This document shows positions 1 through 6,596 of a DNA stretch of 11,472 nucleotides, piece by piece. The notes beneath the pieces are model-generated. The model was not told where the DNA came from. It worked only from the letters and a program-made list of their open reading frames with translations, and did not search any database. The stretch's first letter is position 1. The number at the start of each line of letters is the position of its first letter. The stretch comes from an uncultured Spirochaetales bacterium (GTDB lineage: Bacteria > Spirochaetota > Spirochaetia > Sphaerochaetales > Sphaerochaetaceae), in NCBI GenBank assembly GCA_947306375.1, contig CAMZGJ010000023.1, positions 1 to 11,472 on the forward strand, given 5' to 3'. The position numbers were made by a program, and so were the translations under genes.

Positions 1-408
1 AACGGCAGAAGGCTCAGCCCGGCCGTATTCATGGATGATAAGGATGACGGGGACCTTGTTCCTGCCGCCTACCGGCTCGCTGACAAGATCCTCTCATATC
101 CAAAAAAACTGACCGCACTATTTGCGGTAAAGGATATGCTTGCGGCAGCCCTTATGCAGGCTCTCAGGGACAGGGGTGTGTCCGTTCCCGGAGACATCTC
201 GGTAATAGGTTATGACGGAGCCGATATCTCCTCATTCCCCATGGTTAACCTCACAACGGTTGCCCAGCCCAAGAAGGAGATTGCGGAAAAGCTTATAGAC
301 CTGATTCTAAACCTGTCCGAAAACGGAGTTTCCAAGGCGGAAAAGTATTATGCAAAACCCACTCTGGTCATAAGAGCCAGCTGTGCAGAACCCGACAGGA
401 GTCGTTGA
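1..408 (+). CDS. LacI/GalR-family transcriptional regulator, C-terminal part (5' end outside window)
   Basis: The reading frame is open from base 1 (N-G-R-R-L-S...) to TGA at 406-408, so the internal ATG at 31 is not the true start. The visible 135 residues match the C-terminal effector-binding half of LacI/GalR repressors, which has a periplasmic-binding-protein fold. The markers are T-A-L-F-A-V-K-D-M-L-A, then R-G-V-S-V-P-G-D-I-S-V-I-G-Y-D-G, then L-T-T-V-A-Q-P, and a final P-T-L-V-I-R-A-S. The helix-turn-helix DNA-binding domain lies upstream of the window. The gene ends 49 bases before a solute-binding-protein gene on the same strand, so it is probably the local regulator of the transport and catabolism cluster, with a sugar or sugar derivative as effector. 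The family call is firm; the effector is not readable from sequence. Confidence 0.9.
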   Translation, partial: NGRRLSPAVFMDDKDDGDLVPAAYRLADKILSYPKKLTALFAVKDMLAAALMQALRDRGVSVPGDISVIGYDGADISSFPMVNLTTVAQPKKEIAEKLIDLILNLSENGVSKAEKYYAKPTLVIRASCAEPDRSR

Positions 409-426
409 CCCCTTATAAAAGAAAGA

Positions 427-447
427 ATTCCGGACGATATCCGGAAT
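427..447 (+). promoter_or_regulatory. Perfect 8-bp inverted repeat just upstream of the binding-protein ribosome-binding site
   Basis: The arms ATTCCGGA (427-434) and TCCGGAAT (440-447) are exact reverse complements separated by CGATA. The repeat lies between the LacI-type regulator stop (408) and the GGAGG ribosome-binding site (448-452) of the solute-binding-protein gene. It could be a DNA operator for the regulator, or an RNA stem-loop directly 5' of the Shine-Dalgarno sequence that affects processing or translation. LacI-family operators usually have a CG at the dyad centre, whereas here the centre is the single A at 437, so the operator reading is only tentative. No convincing promoter was found in the 409-457 gap. 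Confidence 0.5.
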
Positions 448-457
448 GGAGGAAAAA

Positions 458-1630
458 ATGAAAAAACTGGTAACTTTATTGCTTATCTTCACAGTTGTTT
501 TTGCCTGCTTTGCAAACGGAAACAGTGAAAAGGCAAAACAGGAGACAGCAGTTCAGGCTGCAATCAAGGCAGCTGAAGGAATGACTTGGGATGAACTTCT
601 TGCCAAGGCCAGGGAGGACATAGGGGACAACGAGCTTGTTGTCTACGGACCAACTTCCCGCGTCAAGGAAAACTCATTCACCGAAACCACCGGTATTAAG
701 ATCAAGACCGATCAGCCGGACGACACCCAGATCTATGAAAAGATGCAGGCAGAGGTTGGTAACGGCATCTACGGTGCTGACGTGTTTGTTACAACAGACA
801 GTTTCAACCTTGTGAATCTGGCATTTGCAAACGGCTGGGCAGAGAACTATGTTCCCAAGGATTACAAGGTTCACATTGCAGAGTCCGACCAGAACCCGCT
901 TGTAGCCCTTTACTACGACAGACTGTTCATCTACAACAACGGCAATGGTTCTCTCAAGAACTACATTACAAACGTATGGCAGGTGACAGAGCCCGGATTC
1001 AAGGGAATTGAGATGAAGAGCCCGCTTCTTGAGAAGTGCTCAATGAACTTCCTCATCACACTGACAAGTCCCCGGTGGCAGGAGAAGCTTGCACAGGCTT
1101 ACAAGTCCTACTACGGAAAGGATTGGGTGAATGACGGAACATACACCAGCATTTCCTATGAATGGATTCACAAGTTCATCCAGAACTGCACATTCATCAA
1201 CAAGGACAGCACAGTTGCAAAAGACCTTGCCAAGGGAAACAGAGGTGCTTCCGGACTGTTCCTGTTTGAGAAGTTCCGCGGTGTTGACTATTCCAACCTG
1301 ACAGTTGCCGCAAACGAGGGTGTTGAAGGATTTGCAGGTTTCCTGTACCCCATCTATGCCGTTGTCTCAGGTAATGCAAAGTATCCTTATGCTGCATGTC
1401 TGTACATCTCATACATGCTCGGAGAAAAGGGCTTCAGGAGCCTCTTCGGAAAGGACATGGGAGCTTATTCTGCAAACACATCAGTCAAGGTTGCACCGGA
1501 TGCTCTTGCAATCGGAGACCAGGAATTCTCATTCTGGCTTGAGAACTGCGTAATTGAGGATGCACCTTATATTTCATCAGTATACGCACAGGCTTACACA
1601 AGAATAGCCCAGTGGTGTGCTTCAAAGTAA
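458..1630 (+). CDS. ABC transporter solute-binding lipoprotein (Fe3+/Afu-type extracellular binding protein)
   Basis: This protein should capture the substrate outside the cytoplasmic membrane and deliver it to the permease encoded next. I chose the ATG at 458, giving 390 residues, because GGAGG at 448-452 sits five bases upstream; the ATG at 446 overlaps that ribosome-binding site. The N-terminus is a lipoprotein signal: two lysines, a hydrophobic stretch, then V-F-A-C with the predicted lipidated cysteine at residue 17, followed by F-A-N-G-N-S-E. The mature part has E-L-V-V-Y-G-P-T-S-R, then G-I-K-I near residues 69-72 and a G-A-D-V-F-V segment, the pattern of type-1/type-6 extracellular binding proteins usually annotated as iron(III)-binding. 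In the same broad class, AfuA of Actinobacillus binds hexose phosphates, so the iron label is unreliable. The downstream sugar isomerase-like and kinase genes favour an organic ligand. Confidence 0.85.
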   Translation: MKKLVTLLLIFTVVFACFANGNSEKAKQETAVQAAIKAAEGMTWDELLAKAREDIGDNELVVYGPTSRVKENSFTETTGIKIKTDQPDDTQIYEKMQAEVGNGIYGADVFVTTDSFNLVNLAFANGWAENYVPKDYKVHIAESDQNPLVALYYDRLFIYNNGNGSLKNYITNVWQVTEPGFKGIEMKSPLLEKCSMNFLITLTSPRWQEKLAQAYKSYYGKDWVNDGTYTSISYEWIHKFIQNCTFINKDSTVAKDLAKGNRGASGLFLFEKFRGVDYSNLTVAANEGVEGFAGFLYPIYAVVSGNAKYPYAACLYISYMLGEKGFRSLFGKDMGAYSANTSVKVAPDALAIGDQEFSFWLENCVIEDAPYISSVYAQAYTRIAQWCASK

Positions 1631-1643
1631 TTGACAACTGACG

Positions 1644-1680
1644 GTTCCGTGCGGCGGGGTTCTCCCGCCGCAACCGGAAC
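1644..1680 (+). promoter_or_regulatory. GC-rich intercistronic hairpin without U-tract, between binding-protein and permease genes
   Basis: GTTCCG (1644-1649) and GCGGCGGG (1651-1658) pair with CCCGCCGC (1664-1671) and CGGAAC (1675-1680). This makes about 14 GC-rich base pairs with a five-base loop and a small internal loop. What follows is AATAATCACGG, not a run of T, so it does not look like an intrinsic terminator. Between a binding-protein gene and its permease gene, such a stem commonly acts as a 3'-end stabiliser or processing stop, so that the upstream gene accumulates more mRNA. The permease start just downstream has only a weak ribosome-binding site, consistent with lower expression. 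Confidence 0.6.
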
Positions 1681-1694
1681 AATAATCACGGAAA

Positions 1695-3509
1695 ATGAAT
1701 AAAAACAAATTGGCAAACAGGGTTCTTGCATATTTTACAAAGCCCTCAAACGTTATAGTTGTATCATTTCTGATTATTCTGACCTCCTGCATAGTTTATC
1801 CGCTGTATGCGGTTCTGAACCTTTCTCTGTCAGTGGGGCAGATGGATTCAATGATGTACAACTCCCTCTTCGGCCTCAGGCTGACAAGAGGAGATTTCTC
1901 CCTGCTGAACATAAAGATGCTCATGTTCGGCGCATACTCAAACGAGTACAGCCTCTCATTCTTCTGGAGTCCGCTCTGGAACAGCATAAGAATGTCACTG
2001 TACGCTTCGGCCATTGCCGTCCTTGTAGGCGGTATAATAGCATTTCTCATCACACGTACGGATATCAGGTACAAAAAATACATTTCCGCCGTGTTCGTTT
2101 TCCCGTACATAATGCCGTCCTGGACGCTTGCCCTTGTATGGAAGAACGTCTTTGCCAACACGCAGGTGGGTACCGGAGTTACGGGAATGCTTGAGAGCCT
2201 TACGGGAATCTGTGTTCCGTCCTGGTTCGTCTATGGCATTTTCCCGTGTTCCATAGTTATGGGAATTCACTATGCGCCCTTTGCCTACATTCTCATAGGC
2301 GGCATTCTGCGCAACATGGATGCCAACCTGGAGGAGGCGGCAACAATACTCAAGGCGGACAGGTGGAGGATCATAAGGAAAGTTACCCTCCCCATAGTCA
2401 TGCCCGCACTCATATCCACGGTGCTGCTTGTGTTCTCAAGCACAATGGCTTCATACGCCGTTCCCGTGTTTGTGGGTTCTCCCGGAAACTTCTTTGTGCT
2501 TTCCACAATGCTGAGGTCGCTTTACAGCTCCTCCTATTCGGGCCAGTCATACGTCATGACAATGGTTCTGGTATTGATAGGAATAGGTATGCTGTCACTC
2601 AACCAGGCAGTGATAGGGAAGCGCAAATCATTTACAACTGTTACGGGAAAATCCGGACAGGTTTCCTACGTCAGGCTGAGAGGCAACAAGGTTGTTTCAG
2701 TTCTGATTGTCATCTTCCTTTTTCTGATAGCCATCTTCCCCATATTCTCATTTGCACTGGAGTCCCTCTGCGAAGTTCAGGGAGATTATTCAACCCTGAC
2801 TCTTAAGTACTGGCTCAGCAGGGAGGATATAGGCGGTTTCCACGTAGCCGTGGGTAAGGGAATTCTGTTCAACTCTTCAATCTGGAGCGCAATGTGGGGC
2901 AGCCTCAAACTTTCCTTTGTTGTTGCGTTGGTTGTGGGACTGTCCGGCTTCCTGATCGGATACGGTGTGTCAAAGAAGAGAGGTTCCAAAGCGGCAACGA
3001 TTCTTTCAAACCTTGCCTTCTTCCCGTACCTCATCCCGTCTATGGCCTTCGGCTCAATCTTCCTTGCGGTTTCCACAAAACTGCTCTTCCTCAGGGGGAC
3101 ATTTGTTCTTCTGGTTCTGGTAGCCTCAATCAAATACCTGCCTTTTGCCTCAAGAAGCGGAACAAGCGCCATGATGCAGCTCAGCGGAGAGATTGAGGAG
3201 GCGGCCGTTATTGTGGGTGCTCCGTGGATAACAAGAATGACAAAAATACTCTTTCCAATACAGAAATCAAGTTTCATAAGCGGCTTTCTGCTTCCGTTTG
3301 TTTCCTGTATAAGGGAACTGTCGCTCTTCGTGCTTCTTACGTCCAGCGGAACACTTATCACCACACTGCTGTCTTATTTTGACGAGAGAAACGTGGTCCA
3401 GATGTCCAACGGAATAAATCTTTTGATAGTAATTGTTGTCCTTGCGGTCAACTTCACAACAAACAAACTGACCGGTGCCTCAATAGACAAGGGAATAGGA
3501 GGAAACTGA
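1695..3509 (+). CDS. ABC transporter permease, fused two-domain (FbpB/AfuB-like)
   Basis: This 604-residue membrane protein would form the whole translocation channel, because two permease domains are joined in one chain. The first transmembrane segment is near residues 18-38. The first EAA loop, which docks the ATPase, reads E-E-A-A-T-I-L-K-A-D near residue 213. A second half begins with a hydrophobic segment near residue 332 and has its own EAA loop, E-E-A-A-V-I-V-G-A-P, near residue 501. Duplicated permeases of this type, slightly over 500 residues, are typical of the ferric-iron/Afu transporter class. The start ATG at 1695 has only a weak CGGA upstream. The gene ends one base before the ATPase ATG, and the ATPase ribosome-binding site AGGAGG (3497-3502) lies inside its 3' end, so the two are translated in series. 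Substrate is inferred only from context. Confidence 0.9.
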   Translation: MNKNKLANRVLAYFTKPSNVIVVSFLIILTSCIVYPLYAVLNLSLSVGQMDSMMYNSLFGLRLTRGDFSLLNIKMLMFGAYSNEYSLSFFWSPLWNSIRMSLYASAIAVLVGGIIAFLITRTDIRYKKYISAVFVFPYIMPSWTLALVWKNVFANTQVGTGVTGMLESLTGICVPSWFVYGIFPCSIVMGIHYAPFAYILIGGILRNMDANLEEAATILKADRWRIIRKVTLPIVMPALISTVLLVFSSTMASYAVPVFVGSPGNFFVLSTMLRSLYSSSYSGQSYVMTMVLVLIGIGMLSLNQAVIGKRKSFTTVTGKSGQVSYVRLRGNKVVSVLIVIFLFLIAIFPIFSFALESLCEVQGDYSTLTLKYWLSREDIGGFHVAVGKGILFNSSIWSAMWGSLKLSFVVALVVGLSGFLIGYGVSKKRGSKAATILSNLAFFPYLIPSMAFGSIFLAVSTKLLFLRGTFVLLVLVASIKYLPFASRSGTSAMMQLSGEIEEAAVIVGAPWITRMTKILFPIQKSSFISGFLLPFVSCIRELSLFVLLTSSGTLITTLLSYFDERNVVQMSNGINLLIVIVVLAVNFTTNKLTGASIDKGIGGN

Positions 3510-3510
3510 T

Positions 3511-4632
3511 ATGCCGGAAATTGTACTTAAGAACATAACAAAGAAATGGGGCAGTTTCACCGCTGTGGAAAATCTGAACCTCACAATAGAAGATGGAGCT
3601 TTCATAACTCTGCTCGGACCTTCCGGATGCGGAAAAACCACAACCCTGAGAATGATAGCAGGTCTGGAAACACCTACATCGGGTGAAATAACCATTGACG
3701 GAAAAGTGGTGTTCAGCTCAGAGGAGGGAATCAATATCTCCGCTGCAAAGAGAGATGTGGGTTTTCTCTTTCAGAACTATGCGCTGTGGCCTCATATGAC
3801 GGTTTACCAGAACATAGCTTTCGGACTTGAAACACTTAAATGGAAAAAACCGGACATAGAGAAAAGAGTTCAGCAGATGCTTGAGACTCTTCAGATTGAG
3901 CAGTTCTCCTCAAGATATCCGTCAGAACTCTCCGGCGGTCAGCAGCAGCGTGTGGCTATAGCAAGAACTCTGGCGCCCAGCCCCAAGGTGCTGTTCATGG
4001 ATGAACCGCTTTCAAACCTTGATGCAAAACTCAGGGGAGAAATGCGCACCGAACTCAAACGGCTTCATGCCGATACCGGTTCAACATTTGTGTATGTAAC
4101 CCATGACCAGCTGGAAGCCATGACCATGGCTACCAAAATATGCCTGATGAAGGAAGGCGTACTGCAGCAGTATGACCCGCCTCTTAAGGTATATACTCTC
4201 CCGTCAAACAGGTTTGTAGCAGACTTTGTAGGAAACCCCACCATGAACTTTGTGGATGCCGGGGCTGTGAAAAAGGGTACTGACAGTGCAGAGATTGATA
4301 TGCTGGGTGCTAAGTTCCTTTTCAGGTCCGACAAACCCTTTGAACTTGAAGACGGCAAAGTGACAATAGGAATAAGACCGGAGCATCTGCCGGTCTGTGA
4401 AAAGGAATCTGCGGAAGCTCAGCTCTGCGGAACTGCCTATTCCACGCTCCCTGCCGGTATGGAGACAACGGTAAAGATAAAAATAGCAGATACTATTTTG
4501 TCTTCCGTTATGTTCGGTTCCCTGGATTACGAGACAGACTCCGAAATTTGCTTCTCCATACAGGGAAACATGATCCTTCTGTTTGACTCAGACGGAAAGC
4601 GCGTTGCACACGGAACGGTTGCAAAACTATAA
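3511..4632 (+). CDS. ABC transporter ATP-binding protein (Fe3+/spermidine/sugar-type, TOBE-like C-terminus)
   Basis: This 373-residue ATPase should energise import through the adjacent permease on the cytoplasmic face. Diagnostic motifs are complete: Walker A G-P-S-G-C-G-K-T-T at residues 36-44, Q-loop glutamine 88, signature L-S-G-G-Q-Q-Q-R at 140-147, Walker B V-L-F-M-D-E-P at 160-166, D-loop S-N-L-D at 168-171 and switch histidine 198. After about residue 235 comes a TOBE-like regulatory region with G-I-R-P-E-H-L, as in the FbpC, PotA and MalK groups. The start is fixed by AGGAGG eight bases upstream. Only one base separates it from the permease stop, and the next gene follows after 17 bases, so it belongs to the same operon. 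All catalytic residues are present. ATPase sequence alone does not separate iron, polyamine and sugar systems. Confidence 0.93.
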   Translation: MPEIVLKNITKKWGSFTAVENLNLTIEDGAFITLLGPSGCGKTTTLRMIAGLETPTSGEITIDGKVVFSSEEGINISAAKRDVGFLFQNYALWPHMTVYQNIAFGLETLKWKKPDIEKRVQQMLETLQIEQFSSRYPSELSGGQQQRVAIARTLAPSPKVLFMDEPLSNLDAKLRGEMRTELKRLHADTGSTFVYVTHDQLEAMTMATKICLMKEGVLQQYDPPLKVYTLPSNRFVADFVGNPTMNFVDAGAVKKGTDSAEIDMLGAKFLFRSDKPFELEDGKVTIGIRPEHLPVCEKESAEAQLCGTAYSTLPAGMETTVKIKIADTILSSVMFGSLDYETDSEICFSIQGNMILLFDSDGKRVAHGTVAKL

Positions 4633-4649
4633 TACTACAGGACTGATTT

Positions 4650-5435
4650 ATGATTTACGGCATTCCTTCCCTTATTGAATTCAGAACGGCTGAACAGCAC
4701 CTGCGCTTTTGCGCGGAGCACGGATTCTCCTTCTTTGAGATGAACCTCTCCTTTCCCTGGTTCCAGTCAGACAAGATTGATGCAGATTCACTTGTCAGAC
4801 TGGGCAAGGAGTACAACGTGGGGTATACGCTACATCTTCATGACCAACTGAATCCGTTTGACTTTTCACCGGAGATAAGGGAAGGGGCGCTCAAAAGCGT
4901 GGATTATGCCCTGTTACTTGCCCGGAAGACAGGGGCAAAGAGACTTACCCTTCACCTTCAGTACGGAATGTACAGTGCCGTGGCGGGAAAGAAAATCTAT
5001 GCCTACGAGGTTTGTTCTGATGAGTATCTTGAGAATGTGGACAGGATGGCGCGCATGTGTTCTTCACGCCTTGCATGCACGGATACATATTTCTGCATAG
5101 AAAACACCAAGGGTTTCACTCCCTATCACAAAAAGGCGGTGGAGAGGATGCTGTCCTATAAGGAGTTCGGGCTTACCTTTGATGTGGGGCACAATTTCAA
5201 AGCCTCAGAGGATGATGAGGCCTTCATTCTCTCACACAGGGACAGAATCAGGCACTTTCACATACACGATGTCACTGAGAAGTCCAACCATGTTGCATTC
5301 GGAACGGGAATACTCAACGTTTCAGACTATCTCAGACTGGCCCGGAGCATAAATGACGCTCCGGTTGTAATGGAAGTGAAGGAGTCCGGGGCCCTGCTTC
5401 AGAGCATGGAATACTGTCGCAGAAGCGGGTTCTGA
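4650..5435 (+). CDS. Sugar phosphate isomerase/epimerase-like TIM-barrel protein (xylose isomerase-like superfamily)
   Basis: The 261-residue protein fits the AP-endonuclease-2/xylose-isomerase-like TIM-barrel superfamily, whose members use a divalent metal to isomerise or epimerise sugars, sugar acids or sugar phosphates, or to cleave abasic DNA. Likely metal and active-site residues are visible on successive strands: H62 and H64 (T-L-H-L-H-D), H102 (L-T-L-H-L-Q), E151 (C-I-E-N-T-K-G), D178 and H181 (F-D-V-G-H), H204 and H206 (F-H-I-H-D) and E242 (V-M-E-V-K). Its place between an importer and a PfkB-type sugar kinase favours a sugar or sugar-acid isomerase over a DNA repair enzyme. The ribosome-binding site is weak (CAGGA). 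The length is at the short end for the superfamily, but the fold core appears complete. Substrate unknown. Confidence 0.8.
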   Translation: MIYGIPSLIEFRTAEQHLRFCAEHGFSFFEMNLSFPWFQSDKIDADSLVRLGKEYNVGYTLHLHDQLNPFDFSPEIREGALKSVDYALLLARKTGAKRLTLHLQYGMYSAVAGKKIYAYEVCSDEYLENVDRMARMCSSRLACTDTYFCIENTKGFTPYHKKAVERMLSYKEFGLTFDVGHNFKASEDDEAFILSHRDRIRHFHIHDVTEKSNHVAFGTGILNVSDYLRLARSINDAPVVMEVKESGALLQSMEYCRRSGF

Positions 5436-5459
5436 CATCGCCATACATCAAAAAAAACC

Positions 5460-5489
5460 ATGAAATATGAAATTCCTCTCTTTTAGAAT
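5460..5489 (+). promoter_or_regulatory. Possible sigma-70-type promoter before the PfkB kinase
   Basis: In the 79-base gap after the isomerase-like gene, ATGAAA (5460-5465) and TAGAAT (5484-5489) are spaced by 18 bases and match four and five of the six consensus positions. The predicted start would be near 5496, giving a short leader with the GGGAGG ribosome-binding site at 5502-5507. An internal promoter would let the kinase, and perhaps the hydrogenase genes behind it, be expressed apart from the transporter. The match is modest and could be chance in an AT-rich gap. Confidence 0.3.
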
Positions 5490-5514
5490 TGAACCGTAAA
5501 AGGGAGGAATGCGT

Positions 5515-6573
5515 ATGGAACATCCTAAGAAATTCATAACAATGGGAGAAATTCTTCTCCGTCTCACACCGCCCAACTATGAGAAAATAAGGATGGCAAC
5601 GTCCTTTGATGCATCTTACGGCGGATCGGAGGCCAACATAGCCCTTGCCCTGGCAAGCCTTGGTGTTGACTCAACCTTCTTCTCGGTTGTGCCCAACAAC
5701 TCACTGGGAAAGAGTGCCATACGCCTCCTGCGTTCCGGCGATGTCCACTGCTCGCCGGTCATTCTCTCAACTCCTGAGGAGACTCCAACCCACAGGCTGG
5801 GAACGTATTTCCTTGAGACCGGTTTCGGGGTGAGAACAAGCAAGGTCATCTACGACCGTATGCACTCTGCCGTAACCGAATATGATTTCTCCTCAGTGGA
5901 CCTCAAGGCCCTTCTCAAGGGTTTTGACTGGCTGCACCTTTCCGGCATAACACCGGCTCTTTCAAAGTCCTGTGCAGACCTTATTCTCAGGATGCTCAAA
6001 GAGGCAAGGGAACTGGGTCTTACCGTCTCTTTTGACGGAAATTTCCGCTCTGCCCTGTGGACCTGGGAGGAGGCCAGGGACTTCTGCACAAAGTGCCTTC
6101 CCTATGTGGATGTTCTGTTCGGAACGGAGCCCTACCATCTTTGGAAGGACGAGAAGGACCATTCAAAGGGTGACTGGAAGGATGACATTCCCTTCCATCC
6201 TTCATACGAGCAGCAGGATGAGATTTTCCAGCGCTTCATAGAAAGATACCCGAATCTCAAGTGCATCGCACGGCACGTGCGCTATGCGCATTCGGGCTCG
6301 GAGAACAGTCTCAAGGCCTTTATGTGGTATGAGGGCCATACCTTTGAGAGCAAGCAGTTCACTTTCACCATCCTTGACAGGGTGGGCGGCGGAGATGCAT
6401 TTGCCTCGGGCCTTATTTATGCTATGATGCATAATGAGAAGCCCATGGACATTCTGAACTTTGCCGTGGCGTCTTCCGTGATCAAGCACACAATCCACGG
6501 AGATGCAAACATAACCGACGACGTTCAGGTGATAAAGAACCTGATGAACATGAACTACGACATCAAGCGCTGA
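5515..6573 (+). CDS. kdgK: PfkB-family sugar kinase, probable 2-dehydro-3-deoxygluconokinase
   Basis: The product phosphorylates a sugar or sugar acid with ATP in the cytoplasm; the closest subgroup match is 2-keto-3-deoxygluconate kinase, which makes KDPG. The ATG at 5515 (352 residues) is preferred because GGGAGG lies seven bases upstream; the ATG at 5509 is only one base from that site. The N-terminus G-E-I-L-L-R-L is characteristic of KdgK-type proteins. G-G-S-E-A-N-I at 36-42 is the substrate-side PfkB signature. V-G-G-G-D-A-F-A-S-G at 293-302 is the second signature, with D297 as predicted catalytic base. Segments Y-F-L-E-T-G and Y-D-R-x-x-S-A also fit KDG kinases. Position after the importer and isomerase-like gene supports a role in a sugar-acid pathway. 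No KDPG aldolase or uronate dehydratase gene is in the window, so the exact substrate remains inferred. Confidence 0.78.
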   Translation: MEHPKKFITMGEILLRLTPPNYEKIRMATSFDASYGGSEANIALALASLGVDSTFFSVVPNNSLGKSAIRLLRSGDVHCSPVILSTPEETPTHRLGTYFLETGFGVRTSKVIYDRMHSAVTEYDFSSVDLKALLKGFDWLHLSGITPALSKSCADLILRMLKEARELGLTVSFDGNFRSALWTWEEARDFCTKCLPYVDVLFGTEPYHLWKDEKDHSKGDWKDDIPFHPSYEQQDEIFQRFIERYPNLKCIARHVRYAHSGSENSLKAFMWYEGHTFESKQFTFTILDRVGGGDAFASGLIYAMMHNEKPMDILNFAVASSVIKHTIHGDANITDDVQVIKNLMNMNYDIKR

Positions 6574-6595
6574 GGCTTCTTCGAAGGAGAAAGCC
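6574..6595 (+). promoter_or_regulatory. Potential stem-loop enclosing the hydrogenase Shine-Dalgarno sequence
   Basis: GGCTT (6574-6578) is exactly complementary to AAGCC (6591-6595). Inside, CTTC (6579-6582) can pair with GGAG (6586-6589), including one T-G wobble and one bulged A. The GGAG used to start the hydrogenase (AAGGAG, 6584-6589, seven bases before the ATG) would then be base-paired. The stem begins directly after the kinase TGA (6571-6573), so ribosomes ending on the kinase gene would keep it open. This suggests translational coupling or regulated start. It is a short stem and could be fortuitous. Confidence 0.35.
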
Positions 6596-6596
6596 A

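Noticed and set aside
446..457. Upstream ATG (446) for the binding-protein gene
   Set aside because: It overlaps the GGAGG that serves the ATG at 458, adds M-E-E-K before the lipoprotein signal, and has no ribosome-binding site of its own.
2246..3364. Long out-of-frame open stretches on both strands inside the permease gene (up to about 190 codons)
   Set aside because: They lie wholly within a well-supported membrane protein gene, show no family motif or ribosome-binding site, and their composition is that expected of shadow frames.
5509..5514. Upstream ATG (5509) for the PfkB kinase
   Set aside because: It is only one base from GGGAGG; ATG 5515 has a normal seven-base spacing.
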